Positions 1-8,564 are shown, counted from the first letter of the stretch. The stretch is DNA of 64,000 nucleotides from Psychrobacter sp. JB385 (GCF_900163785.1 NZ_FUKN01000010.1:186001-250000), one strand, 5' to 3'. A program made the numbers and translations. The notes: generated by a model not told the origin, from the letters alone.

Positions 1-318
1 CTCTACTTGTGCGCGGATTTGCGCATAAGGCATCGGCGGTGCGTCTTTTTGCAGTTTTTCTAGCGCAGTTGCCACTTCAGGAGGGAATACGTCTTTGTAT
101 TGTGAGGCAATTTGTCCTACTTTCATGACGGCGCCTTTCATCTCCCCCAAGGTTTCGGCTATCTGAATACCCACATCTTGCATCAACTCTGAGCGCGCTT
201 GTATTCGCTTTTCTTCGTCGCTTGAGAGATGTCTAAATGAGTTTTTAGCTGCTTTACCGGCAATACTTGCTGTCATACCAGCGAGTTTCATAAAGCGCTT
301 TCCAGACGATTTTGCCAT
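1..318 (-). CDS. ABC1/UbiB-family atypical kinase, N-terminal part only
   Basis: The first 106 residues of a leftward gene that runs off the window edge. The visible part carries the ABC1 (ADCK/UbiB/AarF) signature: a KxGQ-type motif (KVGQ, residues 66-69) within a helix that reads GAVMKVGQIAS, followed by FPPEV and a helix ending in LQKDAPPMP. In this family the KxGQ helix folds over the ATP site and the proteins support ubiquinone biosynthesis or lipid homeostasis. The start ATG at 318 gives a basic N-terminus; the ribosome-binding site is weak. It is a soluble ADCK3/COQ8-like type rather than obviously UbiB itself, and no neighbouring ubiquinone gene is visible, so the exact role is open. 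Confidence 0.8.
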   Translation of the reverse strand, partial: MAKSSGKRFMKLAGMTASIAGKAAKNSFRHLSSDEEKRIQARSELMQDVGIQIAETLGEMKGAVMKVGQIASQYKDVFPPEVATALEKLQKDAPPMPYAQIRAQVE

Positions 319-442
319 TCATATCACCATATAGTGGATTGTTTGCTCAGCCGTAATTCTAATACTTTAACCAGATGATTGCTGTTTAACTAATGTGCTG
401 ATAAAAAAGTTATCTGATACAAACCCTGACCTGTACTTACCT

Positions 443-1009
443 TTAGTTGCTACTATGGATATTGTGAGTATCTATATCGCTCATATCTATAGAGTAGAGA
501 TGATCAAGCCAATACGTCAACGCCATCTGATATCCTAAATGTCCCAAGCCGCAGATAACCCCAACAGCGACATCGCTCAAGTAAGAATGATGGCGAAAAG
601 GCTCGCGCGCATGAACATTGGATAGATGCACTTCGATAAACGGTTTTTGTGTGCCAAGTAGGGCATCGCGTAGCGCCACCGAGGTATGAGTGAACGCGGC
701 AGGATTGATAATGATCGCATCTACTTGCTCGGTTGCATTGGCCAACAACCCATAATGCTGTATGTCATCGACCAGCTTGCCTTCATGGTTTGACTGTATA
801 CAAATCAACTCGATACCGTGCTCGGCAGCACGTGCTATCAAACGCTTCTCAATGTCTGCAAGCGTTGTATGACCGTAAATCTCAGGTTCACGCTTACCCA
901 GCAAGTTTAAATTGACGCCATTAATCAGCAGTAATTTATGGGTTAGGTGTTTGGTGGTATTTTGCTTTGAGGTTTTTGTATTTGAGGCAGGTACAGAAGG
1001 GGTTGTCAT
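443..1009 (-). CDS. aroQ: 3-dehydroquinate dehydratase, type II
   Basis: Converts 3-dehydroquinate to 3-dehydroshikimate in the shikimate pathway (cytoplasm, dodecamer in the family). The core is complete: [17 protein letters not shown] with catalytic Arg40 and Tyr45, IQSNHEG (72-77), NPAAFTHTS (102-110) and [14 protein letters not shown] with catalytic His128. At 188 residues it is longer than the usual about 150: there is a Ser/Thr/Lys/Asn-rich extension of about 24 residues before the first beta strand and a polar tail of about 20 after the last helix. No internal Met lies between the ATG at 1009 and the core, so the extension is probably real. It stands alone, with about 120 bp before the ABC1 gene. 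Confidence 0.93.
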   Translation of the reverse strand: MTTPSVPASNTKTSKQNTTKHLTHKLLLINGVNLNLLGKREPEIYGHTTLADIEKRLIARAAEHGIELICIQSNHEGKLVDDIQHYGLLANATEQVDAIIINPAAFTHTSVALRDALLGTQKPFIEVHLSNVHAREPFRHHSYLSDVAVGVICGLGHLGYQMALTYWLDHLYSIDMSDIDTHNIHSSN

Positions 1010-1445
1010 AATGATCTCTATAACAGTTGAGCAGTAAGGGTAAATTATAATTTATTGTAAAATATATCGATGGTAAAAAAGTAAAAAAGCTAATTTCATA
1101 GTATTTGTCTTTATGATAACAGCTTGCCCATAAGGTTATAAAAAAATTATGAGGTAAATAAAATAAAGAATAAAAAACAGATTAAAAGTCTTTATGTTGC
1201 TAAAAACCCGTGCTATGATATTTTTTACGCAATATTTATTGCAAGTTTGTTACTATCATTATGATAAGCTTGAGTAGAAGAGAAGCGTTGGTTGTAAGAA
1301 CGACTCTTTGAAGCCATGGCTTTATGCAAATAATGATGGTAAAAGTAGTACTCTTAAGTTTTTGATTTTATAATCTTAGATCCCGTTTGTATGCAATGTT
1401 GCAAAGGAATTTGGGGCTAAGCGGACTTTTTTAGGAAGCAATATT
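1010..1445. other. Intergenic region between aroQ and csp
   Basis: A divergent, very AT-rich 436 bp spacer. It must hold the aroQ promoter on the minus strand and the csp promoter plus a leader of about 220 nt on the plus strand. No ORF of coding character is present. The leader sequence between about 1226 and 1445 is the expected place for cold-shock leader structure; I see no single dominant hairpin by eye. Confidence 0.5.
1211..1219 (+). promoter_or_regulatory. Extended -10 promoter candidate for csp
   Basis: TGC directly followed by TATGAT (1214-1219) matches an extended -10 element (TGN-TATAAT), which can work without a good -35. No good -35 lies at the usual spacing. Start of transcription would be near 1226, giving a leader of about 220 nt, in line with the long 5' leaders of cspA-type genes. 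Position is inferred from sequence only. Confidence 0.4.
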
Positions 1446-1661
1446 ATGTCAGCTCGTGAGCAAGGTATCGTTAAGTGGTTTAATGACTCAAAAGGCTTTG
1501 GTTTCATTCAACGTGACAGCGGAGAAGACATCTTTGTTCATTTCCGTGCGATTCAAGGTGATGGCTATCGTTCTTTGAAAGACGGTGAAAAGGTTGAGTT
1601 TAGCGTAGTTGAAGGCGATAAAGGTCTTCAAGCTGAAGAAGTCAGAAAAGTAGGAGAGTAA
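1446..1661 (+). CDS. CspA-family cold-shock protein
   Basis: A 71-residue single cold-shock domain protein that binds single-stranded RNA/DNA and melts RNA structure. RNP1 (KGFGFI, residues 16-21) and RNP2 (IFVHF, 29-33) are intact, as is the opening GIVKWFND motif. Start ATG follows an AGGAAG ribosome-binding site. It sits after a long leader and ahead of an RhlB-type RNA helicase, a pairing that fits RNA remodelling in the cold. A strong hairpin separates the two, so they are probably not one simple operon. The family cannot be split into CspA/C/E paralogues from sequence alone. Confidence 0.95.
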   Translation: MSAREQGIVKWFNDSKGFGFIQRDSGEDIFVHFRAIQGDGYRSLKDGEKVEFSVVEGDKGLQAEEVRKVGE

Positions 1662-1723
1662 TCTATCCAGTCATGACAGCGGTTTCGCTATATTGTCTGT
1701 ATACACTACTGATATACTACTGA

Positions 1724-1802
1724 GTCAAGCCCAGCTTATCTTACCTGTGTTGAGTGACATCAACATACTCGGTAGAATAAGGTATTGGGTTTGACTTTTT
1801 TT
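1724..1802 (+). terminator. Long imperfect hairpin and T tract after csp
   Basis: Left arm 1724-1745 (starts GTCAAGCCCA) pairs with right arm 1771-1795 (ends TGGGTTTGAC), including CCCA/TGGG and TACC/GGTA blocks, and is followed by seven T (1796-1802). It reads as an intrinsic terminator for csp, leaving rhlB with its own promoter or dependent on read-through. Confidence 0.6.
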
Positions 1803-1939
1803 ATGCTCCTATGTTTGTCAATGATATGCAAATCAAACGCTGCTCTCATGATTGCGCTCATTGCGCAATAAGACAACCGATTATCCACTTTCCATTCATA
1901 ATCAATAACAAGTAGCCATTCATTTAAAAGGATATTTTT

Positions 1940-3094
1940 TTGAGTAATTTTACGACTTTTACTGACTTGCCACTGTCAGCTGCAACGTTACGCGCTGTTA
2001 ATGACTTAGGGTTCACAGCATTAACCCCAATCCAAGCAAAAATACTGCCTCATACTTTGGCAAATCAAGATGCTATTGGACAGGCACAGACGGGTACTGG
2101 CAAGACGGCAACGTTTTTATTGACTATCATGGAAGCCTTGCTTAAGCGTCCTTTTGGTAATGATGAAGAGCGCTACTTAGGGGAGCCGCGTGCTGTGGTC
2201 ATGGCGCCCACTCGTGAACTTGCTCAGCAAATATTTGAAGATTGTCTTGCGTTGACTAAGTACACCTCACTTCATAGTGTGTGTATCATGGGTGGAACCA
2301 ATTATGAAAATCAGCAGCATGAGCTTGATCGTCAATATGTTGATATTCTAGTAGCAACGCCTGGCCGTCTCATTGATCTTGCCAATAAGGGCATGGTTTT
2401 TTTAGATCGTGTAGAAGTGCTGGTATTAGATGAAGCCGATCGCATGCTTGACATGGGCTTTATCCCAGATATCAAGCGTTTGGTAGGCCGAATGCCCGCC
2501 AATACAGATCGTCAAAGTCTACTGTTTTCAGCCACCTTTAACCAAGATGTCATGAATCTGGCCTATCGCTGGTTACATGAACCACAGTTTGTTGAGATTG
2601 AACCTGAACACAAAACCAGCGAGTTGGTCGATCAGCATTTTTACTTATTGACAGAAGATCAAAAGCTGGCAGCGTTGCAGCGCATTATTAGCGATACAGC
2701 GGTAGATAAAGTGATTATCTTTGCCAATCGTAAAGATCAAGTTAAGCGTCTCTACCATAAGCTGCGTCAAGCCCATAAAATTGTCATGTTATCAGGTGAC
2801 GTCATTCAACAAAAACGTGAGAAGTATCTACAGCGCTTTAAAGACGGACATGCCTCAATCTTAGTAGCGACGGACGTGGCAGGTCGCGGAATTCATGTCG
2901 ATGATATCAGCCATGTCATCAATTATACGTTGCCTGATCAGCCAGACGATTATGTACATCGTATTGGACGTACTGGTCGTGCTGGACAAACAGGTATTAG
3001 TATCAGCTTTGTGAGTGAAGATGATGCCTTTAATATACCGGCGTTAGAAGACCACTTAGAGACTAAGTTTGCGCTTGAGCAATGGCAAGAGTAA
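1940..3094 (+). CDS. rhlB: DEAD-box ATP-dependent RNA helicase, RhlB type
   Basis: A 384-residue two-RecA-domain RNA helicase. Motifs in order: Q motif around residues 25-33 (GFTALTPIQ), AQTGTGKT (49-56), PTREL (90-94), VATPGR (138-143), VLDEAD (162-167), SAT (197-199), IFANRK (260-265), ATDVAGRGIHVD (310-321) and HRIGRTGRAG (340-349). The spacing and sequence (ERYLGEPRA after motif I, DRMLDMGFIP after DEAD, late NYTLPDQPDDYVHR) are closest to RhlB, the helicase partner of RNase E in the degradosome; the basic C-terminal tail of E. coli RhlB is absent, so the protein ends near the core. Start codon is TTG, chosen because AAAAGGA lies at 1926-1932 and the reading starts MSNFTTF. Could also be labelled generically as a DEAD-box helicase. 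Confidence 0.88.
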   Translation: MSNFTTFTDLPLSAATLRAVNDLGFTALTPIQAKILPHTLANQDAIGQAQTGTGKTATFLLTIMEALLKRPFGNDEERYLGEPRAVVMAPTRELAQQIFEDCLALTKYTSLHSVCIMGGTNYENQQHELDRQYVDILVATPGRLIDLANKGMVFLDRVEVLVLDEADRMLDMGFIPDIKRLVGRMPANTDRQSLLFSATFNQDVMNLAYRWLHEPQFVEIEPEHKTSELVDQHFYLLTEDQKLAALQRIISDTAVDKVIIFANRKDQVKRLYHKLRQAHKIVMLSGDVIQQKREKYLQRFKDGHASILVATDVAGRGIHVDDISHVINYTLPDQPDDYVHRIGRTGRAGQTGISISFVSEDDAFNIPALEDHLETKFALEQWQE

Positions 3095-3124
3095 ATTTTA
3101 TACAATAAGAATTACTCAATAAAA

Positions 3125-3160
3125 AAGTCCCTACTATCAAAAGTGAGAGTAGGGACTTCT
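3125..3160. terminator. Bidirectional terminator between rhlB and the TauE-like gene
   Basis: Perfect 11-bp arms AAGTCCCTACT (3125-3135) and AGTAGGGACTT (3148-3158), with A-rich sequence on the left and T-rich on the right, so it can end transcription from both converging genes. Confidence 0.85.
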
Positions 3161-3204
3161 TTATTGTGCATAGAAAAATTTAGCGTTAAAAAAATTACTG
3201 GAAA

Positions 3205-4029
3205 TCAGTGAGTATGATGCATCGTCTCCGTGTCATCACTCATATTATGCATACTATGATCCATCTCTTGGTTCATATCATGATTCATTTGACTCATGTC
3301 AGAGTGGTTAGCAGGATCCGTAGTCGTATGATTGCCGCCGTGATTGTGTTCACCGTGCATGCTAGACATGACAATGGGTGTAAAGACAACGGCTAAACCA
3401 GATATCACTAACACCGCACCATTTAACTGCCTTAAACGAAAACGTCCAATTTTATCACGCAACCAACCAACAGTCTCATGAGTGGCGACAAGCATCGGCA
3501 CGGTTCCTAAACCGAATACAAACATAAGCGCCGCACCGCTCAGTGGATTATGCGTAACCACAGCGATAAGTAATGCACCATATACCAGACCGCAAGGTAA
3601 AAACCCCCAAAGCAGCCCTGCAGTTAGCGCGCGCGGGAAGGTATTTAAGGGAAATACTTTTTGACGAAGCGGGCTTAGATACTGCCAAAAACGCATACCA
3701 AACCGTTCAAGTTTATTCAAAAAGGGTGCGCCAAGCATGGTGACGCCAACAAATGCTAGTACTAAGCCCAATAAGATACGTGGCAGGTTATTACCCGTCA
3801 TCAGCGGCTCTAACACAGTCGTACCAATCAAGCCTGCCATCAAACCTAAAAATGCATAACTGGCCAAACGACCAATATGATAGGTGGCAACCAGCGCACG
3901 ACGTTTGGCTGGGCTTGAATCTTTCATCGATAACCCAAATGCGGTTACAAGACCGCCGCACATACCTAGGCAATGGGGAGAGCCGAAAAACCCCATAAGT
4001 AACGCGGCGACAAGTAAAGCGGTGGTCAT
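3205..4029 (-). CDS. Sulfite exporter TauE/SafE-like (DsbD_2 type) membrane protein with His/Met-rich tail
   Basis: A polytopic inner-membrane protein of 274 residues with about six hydrophobic segments. Two Cys motifs mark the DsbD_2/UreH-like family: HCLGMCGG (residues 19-26) and LPCG (144-147). In many gamma-proteobacteria this family sits beside cbb3 oxidase assembly genes, as here, just downstream of ccoS (113 bp spacing). The last 54 residues (from 221) hold 11 His and 9 Met in a hydrophilic tail after the last membrane span, which suggests copper or another soft-metal ligand role; that is inference. Start ATG 4029 is chosen because a GGAG site lies 9 nt upstream (4039-4042); upstream TTG 4044 and ATG 4038 are in frame. 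Substrate unproven. Confidence 0.82.
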   Translation of the reverse strand: MTTALLVAALLMGFFGSPHCLGMCGGLVTAFGLSMKDSSPAKRRALVATYHIGRLASYAFLGLMAGLIGTTVLEPLMTGNNLPRILLGLVLAFVGVTMLGAPFLNKLERFGMRFWQYLSPLRQKVFPLNTFPRALTAGLLWGFLPCGLVYGALLIAVVTHNPLSGAALMFVFGLGTVPMLVATHETVGWLRDKIGRFRLRQLNGAVLVISGLAVVFTPIVMSSMHGEHNHGGNHTTTDPANHSDMSQMNHDMNQEMDHSMHNMSDDTETMHHTH

Positions 4030-4142
4030 AGAGGGCATCTCCAAAAAAGAAAACCTAATACTGTCTTTAATAGTGAGTATAAGAGTGCGCTAAACAGCTC
4101 AATGAAGGAGAGAACAGATGACAATCAAAGTGTGAATGTTTT

Positions 4143-4412
4143 TTATTTACTAACGTGCTTGATGGACTTTGTATCGGTACGGTCCGCTTTTGTGCTATCG
4201 ATGTCAGCCTCAGTCAGCTTGCTCTTCTGAGAGGTAGGCTCTGTATGAGCTTGCATGGTTTGCCTACGTTCTTGACGATCGTCCAAGATGATACGCTGTG
4301 AGGCATTGTCTAAGTCTTCGAACTGGTTTGATTTGACAGCATATCGTACGGCCCAAATGGCAACCACAAACAGCATGAGACTTAATGGAATTAGTAAAAA
4401 TATACTGAGCAT
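4143..4412 (-). CDS. ccoS: cbb3-type cytochrome oxidase assembly protein CcoS
   Basis: A small single-span membrane protein of about 89 residues. The N-terminal helix (residues 2-25) is followed by the family hallmark QFEDLDNASQRII (30-42), matching the FxDLDxPxxRIL block of CcoS/FixS. CcoS is needed to insert haem and copper into the CcoN subunit of cbb3 oxidase. The polar C-terminal half (after residue 45) is longer than in many homologues. Start at ATG 4412 gives MLSIFLLIPL, the typical family start; an in-frame ATG at 4433 would add seven residues. No ccoNOPQ genes are in the window. It lies upstream of the DsbD_2-type protein on the same strand. Confidence 0.85.
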   Translation of the reverse strand: MLSIFLLIPLSLMLFVVAIWAVRYAVKSNQFEDLDNASQRIILDDRQERRQTMQAHTEPTSQKSKLTEADIDSTKADRTDTKSIKHVSK

Positions 4413-4526
4413 GGTCACTCTCTTAAATAGCAATTTCCCTAACCATTATACACCTATTGTCAGTGTGGTGATGAATGTGAGGCAAATGAGTATCATAAAA
4501 TATGCTACCAAGGCAAAGGTCTGTCG

Positions 4527-5354
4527 CTATTCATCCGTTGTCTTAGTAGCATTACCTCGTGGCGTTAGCAACTGCTGTGACGTCACGTCTCTCGCTTGAC
4601 GGCAATCTACCTGCGGTCGTATCACATCGCGCAAATAAGCGGCAACCTCATAAACAGCACGTCTTGAATGACTGAGGTTTTGTGCAGGTTTCATCCAATC
4701 ACGATTGACGGGTAAAGGCGCATTAAGCGGCGTACTATTGATACCATTTAAAGCAAACTGTCTACGGGCGCGCGCCATATGATAACTATCAGTAATGAGA
4801 TACACATGGTATAAAGGAATGCGTTTGGCAGTAAAGCGCGCGTTTTCGCAAGTATTCATACTGGCATTTTCGCTAATCAAGCCATCAATGCCATGTTCAA
4901 TAAGCCATTGACCAAGCCATGGCGCTTCAGCACCACTTAAGACAATGGGCAACGGCAAGTCGTGATAGGCGCTAGCAGCTGTACGAGCACGATTGAGACT
5001 GTAATTATTGAGGATGATTTGATTGTTATTATCATTGGTTAATCCTCCTCCTAATACCACATAAGCAGTCGGTGGCGAAGTCATCGCCATGCCAGACACT
5101 TTGGGTAACGGTAGTAGGGTAAATAGATAAACAACTGTTTGAGAAAATAACGGTGTGAATAAGCTGATGAGTACTAAAATAACAGCCGTTGAACCCAGCA
5201 CAAAAGTAATATTGATAATACGAAACACCCTCATCATACGCTCAGCTGAGCGCAAATAATACCGCCATAGCCTTTTAGATAACGGCTTTCTAGACGATCG
5301 TCTATTGGATCTTGACGATTTACGCCACATACTCATCATATCCAACTGAGCCAT
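4527..5354 (-). CDS. YdcF/SanA/ElyC-like protein (DUF218)
   Basis: A 275-residue protein: a basic N-terminus rich in Arg/Ser (residues 10-35), one or two membrane segments between about 47 and 85, then a DUF218 domain from about residue 97 (YVVLGGGLTND) to 240, with the diagnostic SGAE (140-143), ENASMNTCENA and LITDSYHMARAR blocks. Family members SanA and ElyC affect envelope integrity and vancomycin sensitivity. It overlaps the end of murB by 35 bp, so the two genes are translationally coupled, which fits a cell-envelope role. Downstream in-frame Met codons (5339, 5336, 5330) are possible starts. Biochemical activity of the family is not established. Confidence 0.82.
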   Translation of the reverse strand: MAQLDMMSMWRKSSRSNRRSSRKPLSKRLWRYYLRSAERMMRVFRIINITFVLGSTAVILVLISLFTPLFSQTVVYLFTLLPLPKVSGMAMTSPPTAYVVLGGGLTNDNNNQIILNNYSLNRARTAASAYHDLPLPIVLSGAEAPWLGQWLIEHGIDGLISENASMNTCENARFTAKRIPLYHVYLITDSYHMARARRQFALNGINSTPLNAPLPVNRDWMKPAQNLSHSRRAVYEVAAYLRDVIRPQVDCRQARDVTSQQLLTPRGNATKTTDE

Positions 5355-6465
5355 CCGTATTTACCCAAACTGGCTCACGGGATAATTGAATAGCAAATTT
5401 TTCAAAAACAACCATGGCGATATATTTTTGAGAGGTTGCCACGTCATCTTGGGTTGCTTGATAAGGCGTATGATTAGTCAGTACTAAGGCTTGATGTTGA
5501 TGAGTAACGATAGGTGCAATGCCGCCACCTTTTAATCCTGATTGCTCAATCAGCCATCCTGCTGCAACCTTGACCATATTATCAGGCATTGGGTAGCCAA
5601 CGATAGCAGGATAGGTGGTTTGTAATTGGGTGAATTGCTCTAGAGATATGATAGGGTTCTGGAAAAAGCTACCACAATTGGGTAAATGTTTAGGATCAGG
5701 CAGTTTTTGCTGACGGATATCTATGATCGCCTGCATCACATCAACCGGCGTTGCTTGAGTACGACCTTGCTGCTCAGCATAGCGCTGTGCAACCGTTTGG
5801 ACATCTCCATAACTGGCTAAGACTTTGTTGATATCAGTATGCAATCTGAACCCAACGCAACTGATTAACCATGTATTGGGGGCGCGTTTAAAGATACTAT
5901 CGCGATAGCCAAACTCGCAATCAGCTGTACTTAACTGGTGCCATGTTTTGGTTGGTAAATGATAAGCGCGTACATATTGCATGCAATCTTCTAGCTGCAC
6001 GCCGTAAGCACCGATATTCTGTACAGGAGCAGCTCCAGTAAGACCAGGTATTAACGCAAGATTTTCAAGTCCATACCAGCCTTGGTTTACCGTATGTACC
6101 ACCAAGTCATGCCAGTTTTCGCCCGCCATGACTTCAATATCAACGTACTCATCAGTCTGCGCTACTAGAGTAATACCGCGCATTTTTGGCTGTAATACGA
6201 TTGCATCTAATTGTGGTGGCAGTAAGACATTACTGCCACCAGAGAGTACAAATAATGGTTTTTGGTTTATGATGTCTGCATAACTTGCCATAACAGCGTC
6301 AAGTTGCGACTCATCTGTCAATGTCACGACTGAATCAGCAGCACAGGCCAGTGCCATTGTATTACTGTGTGATAAATCCACCGATACATCAGAGGGTAAT
6401 AGGTTGGATGAATCAATTCCCATGGTAGATGGAGCGCTAGTATCAAAACGTGCAGTTGAGGTCAT
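5320..6465 (-). CDS. murB: UDP-N-acetylenolpyruvoylglucosamine reductase
   Basis: Reduces UDP-GlcNAc-enolpyruvate to UDP-MurNAc with NADPH and FAD, the second committed step of peptidoglycan synthesis. This is the E. coli-like class with the long C-terminal domain: FAD-binding GGSN (76-79), IPGLTGAAPVQNIGAYG (139-155), Arg188 in FGYRDS, catalytic Ser266 in NCGSFFQNP, and the closing REPVWV with the catalytic Glu. Start ATG 6465 (381 residues) is preferred to a TTG at 6495. A Ser/Thr-rich N-terminal stretch of about 30 residues precedes NTMALA. It lies 92 bp after the low-Mr phosphatase gene and overlaps the YdcF-like gene. Confidence 0.95.
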   Translation of the reverse strand: MTSTARFDTSAPSTMGIDSSNLLPSDVSVDLSHSNTMALACAADSVVTLTDESQLDAVMASYADIINQKPLFVLSGGSNVLLPPQLDAIVLQPKMRGITLVAQTDEYVDIEVMAGENWHDLVVHTVNQGWYGLENLALIPGLTGAAPVQNIGAYGVQLEDCMQYVRAYHLPTKTWHQLSTADCEFGYRDSIFKRAPNTWLISCVGFRLHTDINKVLASYGDVQTVAQRYAEQQGRTQATPVDVMQAIIDIRQQKLPDPKHLPNCGSFFQNPIISLEQFTQLQTTYPAIVGYPMPDNMVKVAAGWLIEQSGLKGGGIAPIVTHQHQALVLTNHTPYQATQDDVATSQKYIAMVVFEKFAIQLSREPVWVNTDGSVGYDEYVA

Positions 6466-6557
6466 AATAGAGCCTATGTGGCGAATAAATAGCAAACTAT
6501 GCGGCGTTTATTATAAAGGATAAGAAACATAAAAGGAGCATAAATGAGCATTCAAAC

Positions 6558-7055
6558 CTAGCAAGCTTTCCAACTCTCAATCCAAGCTTGGGCGCTTGAT
6601 TCGATACGTTCAATGACATCTTCAAAATCGTCATTCTCCCCTTTATAAGGGTCAGGCACATCATCACCGCTGTAGATAGGATCTTCTTCGCTAAACAATG
6701 CCAGCTTGGCTAAAGAGTCCTCAGGATCAGCTAACTCATCTTTGATAGCCTGTAAGTCAGCTAAGTTTTGTGCATCCATCGCTAAAATCAAATCAAAATT
6801 ACGGAAGTCATCGGCACTTACTTGACGTGCGACCAACTTATTGATTTTATAGCCGTGTGATTTTGCATGGCGCTGCGAACGCTTATCAGGAGCATCGCCT
6901 ACATGCCAATCACTTGTCCCTGCCGAGTCCACTTTAATTGATAATCCCGCAATGGCTGCTTGCTGACGGAAAATCTCCTCAGCTGTGGGCGAGCGACAAA
7001 TATTGCCTAAGCAAACCAGTAGTACAGAAGAGGGCGTACAGGTTTTTATCAGCAT
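6558..7055 (-). CDS. Low-molecular-weight protein-tyrosine phosphatase
   Basis: 165 residues with the P-loop VCLGNICRSPTAEE (14-27): nucleophile Cys15 and Arg21 of the CX5R motif, and the general-acid loop VPDPYKG near the C-terminus with its Asp. Removes phosphate from phosphotyrosine on proteins; bacterial members often regulate polysaccharide tyrosine kinases. Start ATG 7055 has an AAAGG site 6-8 nt upstream; an in-frame ATG at 7088 would add an unlikely hydrophobic leader. It sits just upstream of murB on the same strand. A thioredoxin-type arsenate reductase is related in fold but the DPYKG loop argues for a phosphatase. Confidence 0.9.
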   Translation of the reverse strand: MLIKTCTPSSVLLVCLGNICRSPTAEEIFRQQAAIAGLSIKVDSAGTSDWHVGDAPDKRSQRHAKSHGYKINKLVARQVSADDFRNFDLILAMDAQNLADLQAIKDELADPEDSLAKLALFSEEDPIYSGDDVPDPYKGENDDFEDVIERIESSAQAWIESWKAC

Positions 7056-7259
7056 AATATGACCTTTTAGAACGAAAAAACATGTCACAAGAAACCAGCA
7101 TGAGTAATGCGATTCTTAGTAACATGCTATCAATAAAAAACAGATGCCAGAGTAACGGTTAATGCCTTGAATGGCAAGGGCAGAGGCTGAACACAGTGGT
7201 CATCCAAACATTAGATAATGACAGCAGTCACAGTCAAACACCTTGATATTGTGGTGGCT

Positions 7260-7682
7260 TTAATCTTGCTTACTTTTAAAGCGTTGAATGTCGCGGCGCT
7301 CTTTTTTGTTGGGTTTGTTATCGGGCCTGGCAAGGTTGGCAAGTTTACGCTGCTCAGCATAATAAGCGCGCCGTGTTTCACTTTCCTCAGTCTCTGAATA
7401 TAAGACTTGAGCCGCATCGGCATTGCCACGTTGGGCAGATAGCGCCTCAACGATCACGGTCTTTTCAGTCATTGCAGTGGCTGACCCTTGACGAATCGTT
7501 AGTTCATCCCCGACTGCAATCTCTTTACTGGTTTTGACTCGGCTACCACCATAATGTACCCGTCCACTTTCGATGGCCTGTTTGGCAAGTGTGCGCGTTC
7601 GATAAAAACGTGCTGCCCAAAGCCATTTATCAAGACGAATTCTAGCAAGTGCTTGATTTTTATCATCAATGTTGTTTTTCAT
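7260..7682 (-). CDS. hslR: Heat-shock protein 15 (S4-domain ribosome rescue factor)
   Basis: About 140 residues with an S4 RNA-binding domain at residues 14-75 (RIRLDKWLWAARFYRTRTLA, then GRVHYGG) and a basic C-terminal helix (KKERRDIQRFKSKQ). Hsp15 binds 50S subunits carrying a stalled peptidyl-tRNA and helps recycle them. The length matches E. coli Hsp15 (133 residues). ATG 7682 is the likely start; the frame extends to a GTG three codons upstream. The gene stands between paiB and the phosphatase on the same strand. Confidence 0.92.
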   Translation of the reverse strand: MKNNIDDKNQALARIRLDKWLWAARFYRTRTLAKQAIESGRVHYGGSRVKTSKEIAVGDELTIRQGSATAMTEKTVIVEALSAQRGNADAAQVLYSETEESETRRAYYAEQRKLANLARPDNKPNKKERRDIQRFKSKQD

Positions 7683-7805
7683 AATAATCACTCTGTATTG
7701 ATTTCTGTCTCTCTTTAAAACAAGACAATACTCATAATATTAGGGCGAATTTCGCATTTACAAATAAATTTTTCTTATTAATTACAATAAGGTAGCCACT
7801 TTTGG

Positions 7806-8456
7806 TCAACGTTTAGAATGACGATAAACCTTTACTGCCATGGTTTTTGCCGTATTCGATTTTAGATTTTCTAAGCCATCTATCACGCCATCGATATCTT
7901 CTACCGTTTTATTTTGACTTAGTTTAAATTGGGCTTGTATTGATTCAATTGTGAGTTTGAATCCAACAATACCTCGACACATTGCATTGATATAATCATC
8001 AGGTGCATCATCCAATGACCAAGGATTATCTGAGATAGCTTCTTGTTGCATGGTCATCGTGCTTAATAACCATTTAAGCTTGTTGGTTTCTTCAATCAGC
8101 TCTATTTTAGATTGGATATGAATACTCTGGTAATTCCAAGTGGGTACTACTTTATGTGCTTTAGCTTTGGAAGGATACCAATTTGGACTGATGTAGTGTC
8201 CTGAATCTTGAAAAATAACCAACCATGAAGCATTTGGTAAAGCGGTTTGATAGATAGGGTTCTTACGACCAAAGTGACCGTAAAGACAGCCATTTGTCTT
8301 ATCAGAATCATTGCTTTCATTGTGCCAGAACAAAGGTATATGACAAGCTTCCATATCATTAGGCGTTTGTGCGACTGATGTCGCTAAAGGGTTCGCTGCT
8401 ATAAACTCAACAATAGTATCTATATTGTCTTCGGCGAAAGTTGAAGGAATGTGCAT
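7806..8456 (-). CDS. PaiB-family FMN-binding protein
   Basis: 216 residues of the PaiB family (FMN-binding split barrel). Family signatures are clear: ATSVAQ near residue 25, HIPLFW (39-44), GRKNP (63-67), HYISPNWYPSK (87-97) and VPTWNYQSIHI (103-113), followed by DAPDDYINAMCRGIVGF. PaiB was named in Bacillus as a negative regulator of sporulation and degradative enzymes, but members in proteobacteria have no proven regulatory role and may be flavin-dependent enzymes. No pai operon partner (paiA acetyltransferase) is adjacent. The sequence is more AT-rich than its neighbours. Confidence 0.85.
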   Translation of the reverse strand: MHIPSTFAEDNIDTIVEFIAANPLATSVAQTPNDMEACHIPLFWHNESNDSDKTNGCLYGHFGRKNPIYQTALPNASWLVIFQDSGHYISPNWYPSKAKAHKVVPTWNYQSIHIQSKIELIEETNKLKWLLSTMTMQQEAISDNPWSLDDAPDDYINAMCRGIVGFKLTIESIQAQFKLSQNKTVEDIDGVIDGLENLKSNTAKTMAVKVYRHSKR

Positions 8457-8474
8457 GATGCTCTCAAGGTGAAA

Positions 8475-8505
8475 GAGCGATCCGTCTTACTAAGAGAGAT
8501 CGCTC
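8475..8505 (-). terminator. Hairpin between ilvA and paiB
   Basis: Perfect 8-bp arms GAGCGATC (8475-8482) and GATCGCTC (8498-8505). On the minus strand it is followed by only three T, so it would be a weak intrinsic terminator for ilvA or a processing/stability hairpin. Confidence 0.45.
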
Positions 8506-8564
8506 ATACTTGCTATGTACAAGAAGATAATTTTTTATAGTATGCTACTTTTGTTGATAATGAC

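Noticed and set aside
1197..1202. TTGCTA as the -35 of the csp promoter
   Set aside because: Only 11 bp separate it from TATGAT; too short for a sigma-70 promoter. The extended -10 reading is preferred.
3208..3396. 62-codon rightward His/Met-rich frame
   Set aside because: Mirror of the repetitive His/Met tail of the leftward gene, overlapped by its coding strand.
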